From contig NZ_LSOF01000016.1 in NCBI RefSeq assembly GCF_001592875.1, forward strand, positions 99,344-163,343: a stretch of DNA of 64,000 bases. Direction: 5' to 3'. The translations under genes and the position numbers were made by a program. Positions 38,911-45,284 of the stretch are shown here, piece by piece. Within the stretch, counting starts at the first letter, position 1; every line of letters begins with the position of its first letter. The notes beneath the pieces are model-generated. The model had not been told where the DNA came from. It saw nothing but the letters and a program-made list of their open reading frames with translations, and made no database searches. The stretch comes from Pseudomonas sp. BMS12. Its GTDB lineage: Bacteria; Pseudomonadota; Gammaproteobacteria; Pseudomonadales; Pseudomonadaceae.

Positions 38911-39363
38911 ATGATCAACGCCAAGCTCCTGCAACTGGTGGTCGACGCCTCCAACGACGGCATCGTGGTGGCCGAACAGGAAGGCGACGACAACATCCTG
39001 ATCTACGCCAACGCAGCCTTCACACGCCTTACCGGCTATGCCAGCGAAGACATCCTCTATCAGGACTGCCGCTTTCTGCAGGGCGACGACCGTGACCAAG
39101 CCGGCATCGTTGCCATCCGTCGGGCAATCCGCGAGGGCAAGCCGTGCCGTCAGGTCATCCGTAATTACCGCAAGGATGGCGCACCGTTCTGGAACGAGCT
39201 TTCGATTACCCCGGTCTTCAACGAAGGCGACCAGCTCACCTACTTCATCGGCATTCAGAAGGATGTCAGTGCAGAAGTCGAAGCCAAACAGCGCGTCAGG
39301 GAACTAGAAGGCGAGGTAAGTCGTCTGAAGGCTGAGATCGCCTCACTGAAAGCAGCCCGCTAA
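38911..39363 (+). CDS. Short LOV (light-oxygen-voltage) photoreceptor protein
   Basis: A 150-residue blue-light sensor made of one LOV/PAS domain plus a C-terminal helix. The flavin-adduct Cys is Cys53 in YQDCRFLQG, followed by NYRKDGAPFWNELSITPV and YFIGIQKDVS, the FMN-contact strands. The start MINAKLLQLVV, the Cys number and the DCRFLQ variant of the usual NCRFLQ agree with the P. putida short LOV proteins PpSB1/PpSB2. The C-terminal heptad helix (VRELEGEVSRLKAEIASLK) should dimerise. With no output domain, it must act on a partner; the class II LitR-like protein at 26781 is the obvious candidate. GGGGAA precedes the ATG. Confidence 0.93.
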   Translation: MINAKLLQLVVDASNDGIVVAEQEGDDNILIYANAAFTRLTGYASEDILYQDCRFLQGDDRDQAGIVAIRRAIREGKPCRQVIRNYRKDGAPFWNELSITPVFNEGDQLTYFIGIQKDVSAEVEAKQRVRELEGEVSRLKAEIASLKAAR

Positions 39364-39427
39364 CCGCGCTCACTACGAGTTCGGCGCAGTAATTGCTTGC
39401 GATCATGCATGCCCCATGGAGGGTCTC

Positions 39428-40039
39428 ATGTCCGAGCACGCCACCTTATCCAGGGAAGAACTGGATTACATTCGCCAATTGTTCAGCGCCCAGCTGATCG
39501 GCAAACCTTTGCCGATTCCGGCCTTCAAGGTCGATGGCGGCCCGCTGGCCAACGCTCTGCTCGCGCGCCTTGGCCTGCATGCGCAACTCAGCCTGGAGGC
39601 GCAGCTGGAGCACTGCCGCATGAGTTTCCCCCTGCACCTGGTGGAAGACGAACTGCATGGCCTGCAACTGGAAATGGGCGCGCCCAGCATCTTCGAAGAA
39701 GGCGCCGTGCTGCGCCCCTGGCGCCTGACCTTGAAGAAGCCGCTGGCCTTGCGCGCAGCAAACGGCAAAGCCAGCACCATGCGGGTGCTCGAACTGGCCC
39801 CCGGCAGCCTGCTGCTGCAGACCAGCGACGGCCATCCGCCACCCGAGCTGTTCGACCTCTGGCTGGCGCTGCCAGGGGCGGAGAGCATGCCGATACACGG
39901 CCAGCTGATTCGCCGCACAGATAGCGACCAGGCGGCCTACTACCTGCAGTTGCAGCATCGCGAACATGCCGAACGGATTCGCCAGTTTCTCTTCGAGCAG
40001 TATCGCGAGCGGAACCCGCAATTGCAGGCGACCGGCTGA
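39428..40039 (+). CDS. Protein of unknown function, possibly PilZ-like
   Basis: 203 residues. GGAGG stands 5 bases before the ATG at 39428 (an in-frame ATG 12 bases earlier is possible). The N-terminal half (SREELDYIRQLFSAQLIGKPLPIPAFKVDGGPLANALLARL) is helical; the middle reads LRPWRLTLKKPLAL followed by MRVLELAPGSLLLQ, which resembles the RxxxR and strand layout of YcgR/PilZ folds but without the full motif. I do not recognise a defined family. It lies between the LOV gene and ahpC, on the same strand. Confidence 0.62.
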   Translation: MSEHATLSREELDYIRQLFSAQLIGKPLPIPAFKVDGGPLANALLARLGLHAQLSLEAQLEHCRMSFPLHLVEDELHGLQLEMGAPSIFEEGAVLRPWRLTLKKPLALRAANGKASTMRVLELAPGSLLLQTSDGHPPPELFDLWLALPGAESMPIHGQLIRRTDSDQAAYYLQLQHREHAERIRQFLFEQYRERNPQLQATG

Positions 40040-40076
40040 GCGTCATAGACAACTGCCAATCTCAGACTGAAGACAC

Positions 40077-40113
40077 ATAGGCCAAACCAATCGTGGTTAT
40101 GTCTTCATTCAAT
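40077..40113 (+). promoter_or_regulatory. OxyR-type binding site of ahpC
   Basis: ATAG-N7-CAAT-N7-ATGT-N7-CAAT fits the four-element, 7-base-spaced OxyR pattern (ATAG-N7-CTAT repeated), with the outer half best conserved. It ends where the predicted -35 region begins (-10 TAGAAT at 40137-40142), the position expected for activation of ahpC by oxidised OxyR. Confidence 0.65.
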
Positions 40114-40182
40114 TTAGCGATTAAGGCCGATGCGGCTAGAATGCGCAGCATCAAGTTTCCAACCCCCAACAGGAGTTCTCTC

Positions 40183-40746
40183 ATGTCCCTGATCAACACC
40201 CAGGTTCAACCCTTCAGCGCCAACGCTTTCCACAATGGCGAGTTCATCCAGGTCACCGAGGAAAGCCTGAAAGGCAAGTGGTCCGTGCTGATCTTCATGC
40301 CGGCTGCCTTCACCTTCAACTGCCCGACCGAAATCGAAGACGCTGCCAACAACTACGCCGAGTTCCAGAAGGCCGGTGCCGAGGTCTACATCGTGACCAC
40401 CGATACCCACTTCTCGCACAAGGTCTGGCACGAAACTTCCCCGGCCGTTGGCAAGGCTCAGTTCCCGCTGATCGGCGACCCGACCCACCAGCTGACCAAC
40501 GCTTTCGGCGTGCACATCGCCGAAGAAGGCCTGGCTCTGCGCGGCACCTTCGTGATCAACCCGGAAGGCGTGATCAAGACCCTGGAAATCCACTCCAACG
40601 AAATCGCTCGCGACGTATCGGAAACCCTGCGCAAGCTGAAAGCTGCCCAGTACACCGCTGCCAACCCGGGTCAGGTTTGCCCGGCCAAGTGGAAAGAAGG
40701 CGAAGCCACTCTGGCTCCGTCCCTGGACCTGGTCGGCAAGATCTAA
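40183..40746 (+). CDS. ahpC: Alkyl hydroperoxide reductase subunit C (peroxiredoxin)
   Basis: A 187-residue 2-Cys peroxiredoxin that reduces H2O2 and organic peroxides. Peroxidatic Cys47 is in TFNCPTE and the resolving Cys is in GQVCPAKW near the C-terminus. The sequence is almost that of P. aeruginosa AhpC. AGGAG lies 8 bases upstream. An OxyR-type site lies upstream. ahpF, its reductase, follows after a strong hairpin, so ahpC is probably made in excess. Confidence 0.97.
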   Translation: MSLINTQVQPFSANAFHNGEFIQVTEESLKGKWSVLIFMPAAFTFNCPTEIEDAANNYAEFQKAGAEVYIVTTDTHFSHKVWHETSPAVGKAQFPLIGDPTHQLTNAFGVHIAEEGLALRGTFVINPEGVIKTLEIHSNEIARDVSETLRKLKAAQYTAANPGQVCPAKWKEGEATLAPSLDLVGKI

Positions 40747-40833
40747 ATCTGCCTCACCCTCCCCGAGCCCAGGCTCGGGCTGGGTCCAAGACCTGCGCTG
40801 TCAGGGTCGTAACCCGACCCTAGTGGTGCCCGA

Positions 40834-40865
40834 TGCCCGGGCGCGATCCGCCCGGGCATTTTATT
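40834..40865 (+). terminator. Intrinsic terminator between ahpC and ahpF
   Basis: A perfect 10-bp stem TGCCCGGGCG / CGCCCGGGCA, loop CGATC, followed by TTTTATT. Another 8-bp hairpin (CCCGAGCC / GGCTCGGG, 40762-40779) precedes it. Most ahpC transcripts should stop here, with read-through or a separate start for ahpF. Confidence 0.85.
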
Positions 40866-40898
40866 GCCCGAATTTTATGTCTTTGAGGACTTCCCCCC

Positions 40899-42455
40899 AT
40901 GTTGGACGCCAATCTTAAAACCCAGTTGAAGGCCTACCTGGAAAAGGTCACCCAGCCGTTCGAGATCGTCGCGTCCCTCGATGACGGCGCGAAATCCCAG
41001 GAGCTGCTCGGCCTGCTCCAGGACATCGTCGGCCTGACCGGCAAGATCACCCTGAAGACCGACGGCAGCGATGCCCGCCGTCCGTCCTTCGCCCTGAACC
41101 GTCCGGGCGAAGACACCGGCGTGAGCTTCGCCGGTATCCCCATGGGCCACGAGTTCACCTCGCTGGTACTGGCCCTGCTGCAAGTCGGTGGTCACCCGTC
41201 CAAGCTGGACGCCGAGACCATCGCCCAGATCAAGAGCATCGAAGGCACCTTCGAGTTCGAAACCTACTTCTCGCTGAGCTGCCAGAACTGCCCGGACGTG
41301 GTCCAGGCACTGAACCTGATGGCCGTGCTCAACCCCAACATCCGCAACGTGTCCATCGACGGCGCGCTGTTCCAGGAAGAAGTCGAGCGCCGCCAGATCA
41401 TGGCCGTGCCGAGCATCTACCTGAACGGTGAAGTGTTCGGTGCCGGGCGCATGGAAGTGAAGGAAATCCTCGCCAAGATCGACACCAATGCCGGCAGCCG
41501 CGACGCCGAGAAGATGAACGCCAAGGACGCCTTCGACGTGCTGGTGGTTGGTGGTGGCCCGGCCGGTGCGGCCGCTGCAATCTACGCCGCGCGTAAAGGC
41601 ATCCGCACCGGCGTGGCGGCCGAGCGCTTCGGAGGCCAGGTGCTCGACACCATGGCCATCGAGAACTTCATCTCGGTACAGGAAACCGAAGGCCCGAAAC
41701 TGGCCCGCGCCCTGGAAGAGCACGTGCGCCAGTACGAGGTCGACATCATGAACCTGCAGCGCGCCTCCGCCCTGGTTCCGGCCAGCGCAGAAGGCGGCCT
41801 GCACGAAGTGAAGTTCGACAACGGTGCCAGCCTCAAGGCCAAGACAGTAATCCTCTCCACCGGCGCCCGCTGGCGCGAGATGGGCGTACCCGGCGAGCAG
41901 GAATACAAGGCCAAGGGCGTGTGCTTCTGCCCGCACTGCGACGGCCCGCTGTTCAAGGGCAAGCGCGTGGCGGTGATCGGCGGCGGTAACTCCGGCGTCG
42001 AGGCGGCCATCGACCTGGCCGGCATCGTCGCCCACGTCACCCTGCTGGAGTTCGCCGACACCCTGCGTGCCGACGCCGTGCTGCAGAACAAGCTGAACAG
42101 CCTGCCCAACGTCACCGTGATCAAGAGCGCGCAGACCACCGAAGTGGTCGGCGACGGCCAGAAGGTCACCGGCCTGACCTACAAGGACCGCACCACGGAA
42201 GAACTGCACACCGTCGAGCTGGAAGGCATCTTCGTGCAGATCGGCCTGCTGCCGAACAGCGACTGGCTGAAGGGCACCGTGGAGCTCAACCGCTTCGGCG
42301 AGATCATCGTCGACGCCAAGGGCGCCACCAACATCCCCGGCGTGTTCGCCGCCGGTGACGTGACCACCGTGCCGTACAAGCAGATCGTCATCGCCGTGGG
42401 CGAAGGTTCCAAGGCCTCGCTCTCCGCCTTCGACCACCTGATCCGCCACAGCTGA
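40899..42455 (+). CDS. ahpF: Alkyl hydroperoxide reductase subunit F
   Basis: A 518-residue FAD disulphide reductase that passes electrons from NADH to AhpC. The N-terminal thioredoxin-like pair has CxxC at Cys128/Cys131 (CQNC). The FAD motif is VVGGGPAGAAAAIYAARKG, and the redox-active pair is Cys344/Cys347 (CPHC) in the thioredoxin-reductase-like part. The NAD site is VIGGGNSGVEAAIDLAG. Full length, all redox Cys present. Confidence 0.97.
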   Translation: MLDANLKTQLKAYLEKVTQPFEIVASLDDGAKSQELLGLLQDIVGLTGKITLKTDGSDARRPSFALNRPGEDTGVSFAGIPMGHEFTSLVLALLQVGGHPSKLDAETIAQIKSIEGTFEFETYFSLSCQNCPDVVQALNLMAVLNPNIRNVSIDGALFQEEVERRQIMAVPSIYLNGEVFGAGRMEVKEILAKIDTNAGSRDAEKMNAKDAFDVLVVGGGPAGAAAAIYAARKGIRTGVAAERFGGQVLDTMAIENFISVQETEGPKLARALEEHVRQYEVDIMNLQRASALVPASAEGGLHEVKFDNGASLKAKTVILSTGARWREMGVPGEQEYKAKGVCFCPHCDGPLFKGKRVAVIGGGNSGVEAAIDLAGIVAHVTLLEFADTLRADAVLQNKLNSLPNVTVIKSAQTTEVVGDGQKVTGLTYKDRTTEELHTVELEGIFVQIGLLPNSDWLKGTVELNRFGEIIVDAKGATNIPGVFAAGDVTTVPYKQIVIAVGEGSKASLSAFDHLIRHS

Positions 42456-42472
42456 TCGATACCGCTGTTCGC

Positions 42473-42496
42473 AAAGGGCCCCTCGGGGCCCTTTTT
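42473..42496 (+). terminator. Intrinsic terminator of ahpF
   Basis: AAAGGGCCCC / GGGGCCCTTT stem with a 2-base loop plus TT, 17 bases past the stop codon. Confidence 0.88.
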
Positions 42497-42521
42497 CATG
42501 CCAGGTTAGAGCATCCTTCTG

Positions 42522-42584
42522 GTGGGGGCGGCTTCAGCCGCAATAGGAACAGCACAGAAGCATCGCGGCTAAAGCCGCTCCCAC
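42522..42584. repeat. REP doublet (inverted pair)
   Basis: Left arm GTGGGGGCGGCTTCAGCCGC (42522-42541), right arm GCGGCTAAAGCCGCTCCCAC (ending 42584), about 21 bases apart, directly after the ahpF terminator. Same family as 7900-7984 and 56793-56855. Confidence 0.92.
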
Positions 42585-42706
42585 AAGAGCCTTTCCGTGT
42601 ACCGGACAGGCCGGCCTGATCGAGACAGCAACCTCACCCTGCCCTGGTCTTTTGTGTCGACGAGGCACAGTGCACACTGTGCCTCCCCCCGCTCTCGATT
42701 TGCCCC

Positions 42707-42919
42707 ATGAATCCCGAAGACCTGCTGCTCCTCGTCACCCGCACCATGCCCTATGGCAAGTACAAGGGCCGTCTGCTGGCCGACCTGCCGGGGCATTACC
42801 TCAACTGGTTCGCCCGCGAAGGCTTTCCCAAGGGTGAGATCGGCCGCCTGCTCATGCTGATGCAGGAGATCGACCACAACGGTCTCAAGCCGCTGCTGGA
42901 ACCGCTGCGCAAACGCTGA
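42707..42919 (+). CDS. DUF3820 family protein (putative quorum-sensing-regulated virulence factor family)
   Basis: 70 residues covering the whole DUF3820 domain: TRTMPYGKYKGRLLADLPGHYLNWFAREGFP and LLMLMQEIDHNGLKPLL. The MPYGKYKG motif resembles the exonuclease-associated YGKYKGK motif. The family name comes from a P. aeruginosa quorum-controlled factor. No Shine-Dalgarno stands out. rhlG, another gene linked to quorum-controlled surfactant and polymer metabolism, is 90 bases downstream. Confidence 0.85.
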   Translation: MNPEDLLLLVTRTMPYGKYKGRLLADLPGHYLNWFAREGFPKGEIGRLLMLMQEIDHNGLKPLLEPLRKR

Positions 42920-43009
42920 TGCCCGTGCATTTGCACACGCAATAACGCAGCCGCCACAACGCCTCCTCGTTTAGCTTTAGCAGCACAAACACGACGAGGA
43001 TTTGCCAGC

Positions 43010-43780
43010 ATGCATCGCTATTTCAGTCTCGCCGGGCGCACCGCCCTGGTCACCGGTGGCAGCCGCGGCATCGGCCGCATGATTGCCCAGGGCCTGCTCG
43101 AAGCCGGCGCACGGGTGTTCATCTGCGGGCGCGATGGCGCCGCCTGTGAGGCCACCGCCGCCGAGCTCAGCCAGTACGGCGAGTGCATCGGCCTGGCTGC
43201 CGACCTGTCCGGCGAAGAAGGCGCCCGCGCCCTGGCCGCCGAACTGGGCCAGCGCATCGAACAGCTCGACATCCTGGTCAACAACGCCGGCACCAGCTGG
43301 GGCGCGCCGCTGGAGAGCTACCCGGTCAAGGGCTGGGAAAAGGTCATGCAGCTCAACGTCACCGCCGTGTTCAGCTGCATCCAGCAGCTGCTGCCGCTGC
43401 TGCGCAAGGCCGGCAACGAGCAGAACCCGGCGCGGGTGATCAACATCGGCTCCGTGGCCGGTATCAGCTCGATGAGCGAAGAGGCCTACGCCTATGGCCC
43501 GAGCAAGGCCGCACTGCACCAGCTGTCGCGCAACCTGGCCCGAGAGCTGGTCGGCGAGCACATCAACGTGAACGTCATCGCCCCGGGGCGTTTCCCGAGC
43601 AAGATGACCCGCTTCATCTCCAACGACGAAGCCGCACTGGCCGCCGACGTGGCGCTGATTCCGATGAAGCGCTGGGGCCGCGAAGAGGAGATGTCGGCCC
43701 TGGCCATCACTCTGTGCAGCGCGGCGGGGGCCTATATGACCGGCGCCATCATTCCCATCGATGGTGGTTTCACCCTTTGA
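43010..43780 (+). CDS. rhlG: RhlG-type NADPH-dependent beta-ketoacyl reductase (SDR)
   Basis: A 256-residue SDR. The N-terminus MHRYFSLAGRTALVTGGSRGIGRMIAQGLLEAGARVF, NNAGTSWGAPLESYPV, SVAGISSMSEEAYAYGPSKAALHQLSR and IIPIDGGFTL follow P. aeruginosa RhlG closely. RhlG reduces beta-ketoacyl substrates and was linked to rhamnolipid and PHA precursor supply, although its real in vivo substrate is debated. GAGGA precedes the ATG. No rhlA/B/C genes are present nearby. Confidence 0.92.
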   Translation: MHRYFSLAGRTALVTGGSRGIGRMIAQGLLEAGARVFICGRDGAACEATAAELSQYGECIGLAADLSGEEGARALAAELGQRIEQLDILVNNAGTSWGAPLESYPVKGWEKVMQLNVTAVFSCIQQLLPLLRKAGNEQNPARVINIGSVAGISSMSEEAYAYGPSKAALHQLSRNLARELVGEHINVNVIAPGRFPSKMTRFISNDEAALAADVALIPMKRWGREEEMSALAITLCSAAGAYMTGAIIPIDGGFTL

Positions 43781-43859
43781 CCTGAGGCGAAATGCCACGC
43801 GCGGGAATGCACCCTGGCTCTTAGAGTGTGATCAGTAGATCTCTCCAGGAGCCAGGGAC

Positions 43860-44702
43860 ATGGACCAAGAAGCAGATGCTGCACTTGCCCGCGACTATCA
43901 ACGCATTCACCGCGAGGCGGTATTGCTCGCCGGCAGCCTCCCCGACCTCGGCCAACGCGCCACGGTCTACCACCATCTGTACCAGGACTCCGGCGGGCGC
44001 AACGTCTTCCCGCTGATTGCCGCCCATGGCGCGCTCTGGGGCAGCGGCTATTTCGCCCTGGGTCTGCGTATCGGCGCCCTGCTCTCCGGCCAGTTCCTGC
44101 TTGACCCGGCACGGCGCCGCGACAAGCTGCGTCAGCTGCACGCCTTCGCCGATGCCTTCCGCGAGATCAACCGGCGTGTTTGCGTAGAGGCCTACTGCGC
44201 CTATCACTTCAGCAAACTGCATGGCCTGAGTGCGGGGGCCGAACGCTACATACAGCCGCGCCTGCTGGACGCGCTCAACCACTGCCATCGCGCCCAGGCC
44301 GAGGCGCGAGCGCTGACGCCCGGCGAACGCCGCAACCTGTTCGAGGCCTTCTTTCTCTGGGAACAGGCCGAGGTGGTCGAACCGGCCGTGGCGACCGCGC
44401 TGGCGCAACTCGACTGGCCGCTGATCCGCCGCGTGGCGCTACGCCCGCGCATCCGCTTCGCCTACTTCACCAGCAGCCGCAACATGCAGTTCCACGATTT
44501 CGCCTCGACCGCCGAGCGCATCGAGAAAGGCATGCACGCTTACGAGTTGGCCGAACAGGCCGGGCTGGACAACGTCGAGGTGACGCTGGCGCACTACGGC
44601 ATATTGCCGAAGGTGTTTCACGGCGATCCGTTGCTGTACTTCAACGCGCTCAAACAGCGCCTGATCGCTCAGCCACCACTGGCAAGCGTGACGGGCGGAT
44701 AG
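43860..44702 (+). CDS. Conserved protein of unknown function
   Basis: 280 residues, all-helical and soluble in appearance, with AGGAG before the ATG. Notable stretches: VYHHLYQDSGGRNVFPLIAAHGALWG, YCAYHFSKLHGLS, RNLFEAFFLWEQAEVV and IRFAYFTSSRNMQFHDFAS. There is no signal peptide and no motif I can assign, although the His-rich N-terminal third could bind metal. Its 3' end overlaps the convergent SCP2-like gene by 34 bp. Confidence 0.78.
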   Translation: MDQEADAALARDYQRIHREAVLLAGSLPDLGQRATVYHHLYQDSGGRNVFPLIAAHGALWGSGYFALGLRIGALLSGQFLLDPARRRDKLRQLHAFADAFREINRRVCVEAYCAYHFSKLHGLSAGAERYIQPRLLDALNHCHRAQAEARALTPGERRNLFEAFFLWEQAEVVEPAVATALAQLDWPLIRRVALRPRIRFAYFTSSRNMQFHDFASTAERIEKGMHAYELAEQAGLDNVEVTLAHYGILPKVFHGDPLLYFNALKQRLIAQPPLASVTGG

Positions 44703-45232
44703 GCCTCTTCCCACGCGGCAACCAACTGGGCCCTTGCTGTGCCCTCCAGGTGCAGCAAACCCTCGCGCATGGCCTGTTGGGCATCCAGCTTCCCTGCTTG
44801 GAGGGCCTGCAGGGTGCCCTCGCCCGTCACCACCAGCGCCTCACCAGGCCTGGGCGGCGGCGCATGCAGCGTTACGCCCTGGCCGCTGAAGCGTACCCAC
44901 AGCCCTGGCTCCACCAGCAGCAGGCTGAAGCCTGTCTCTAGCAGGGGCAAGCGGGTGCGCAGCGCCTCCAGCTGATGCAACGTACGGCGCATGCCGAAGC
45001 CCCCCGGCAGTGGCAACGGCCGCGCCAGACGCCGGCTTTCGTAGGCCTGCTGCAACGCCAGGGAAACACCCAGCGAGGCGGGATGGGCAAGGCTGAGGTC
45101 GACGGCCAGACCGTCATAGCTGCAGGCCCGGGTCGCACCCGGCACCAGCAGCATCAGGCTCAACGCCAGGGCAAAGCGGCGACCGGCAGGCATACGCGGG
45201 GCTGAGCACGGGGGAGCTTGGATCGGCCGCAT
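44669..45232 (-). CDS. Secreted SCP2-like lipid-binding-type protein
   Basis: 187 residues. A signal peptide with a long n-region (hydrophobic core RFALALSLMLLVPGATRA) leads to a mature protein whose C-terminal half, EALVVTGEGTLQALQAGK then AQQAMREGLLHLEGTA, follows the SCP2 sterol-carrier fold, the same fold as the C-terminal domain of the neighbouring alkyl sulfatase. It is therefore a likely periplasmic binder of a lipophilic chain. AGGAG 9 bases upstream supports the ATG at 45232. Third gene of the GMC-sulfatase operon, 52 bases after sdsA with a GC hairpin between. Confidence 0.72.
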   Translation of the reverse strand: MRPIQAPPCSAPRMPAGRRFALALSLMLLVPGATRACSYDGLAVDLSLAHPASLGVSLALQQAYESRRLARPLPLPGGFGMRRTLHQLEALRTRLPLLETGFSLLLVEPGLWVRFSGQGVTLHAPPPRPGEALVVTGEGTLQALQAGKLDAQQAMREGLLHLEGTARAQLVAAWEEAYPPVTLASGG

Positions 45233-45253
45233 CAGAATCGATCTCCTGGCCAG

Positions 45254-45277
45254 GGCGCCGCGTCCACGCGCGGCGCC
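45254..45277 (-). terminator. GC hairpin between sdsA and the SCP2-like gene
   Basis: A 9-bp stem GGCGCCGCG / CGCGGCGCC with a 6-base loop and no T-run, 7 bases past the sulfatase stop. It may partially attenuate or stabilise the operon mRNA. Confidence 0.45.
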
Positions 45278-45284
45278 GTTAGCC

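Noticed and set aside
40183..40746. Unusual PAAFTFNCP active-site context in AhpC taken as a defect
   Set aside because: This is the normal form in Pseudomonas AhpC; both Cys are present.
40875..42449. Minus-strand open frame of 524 codons opposite ahpF
   Set aside because: Antisense shadow of a gene with all expected redox motifs.
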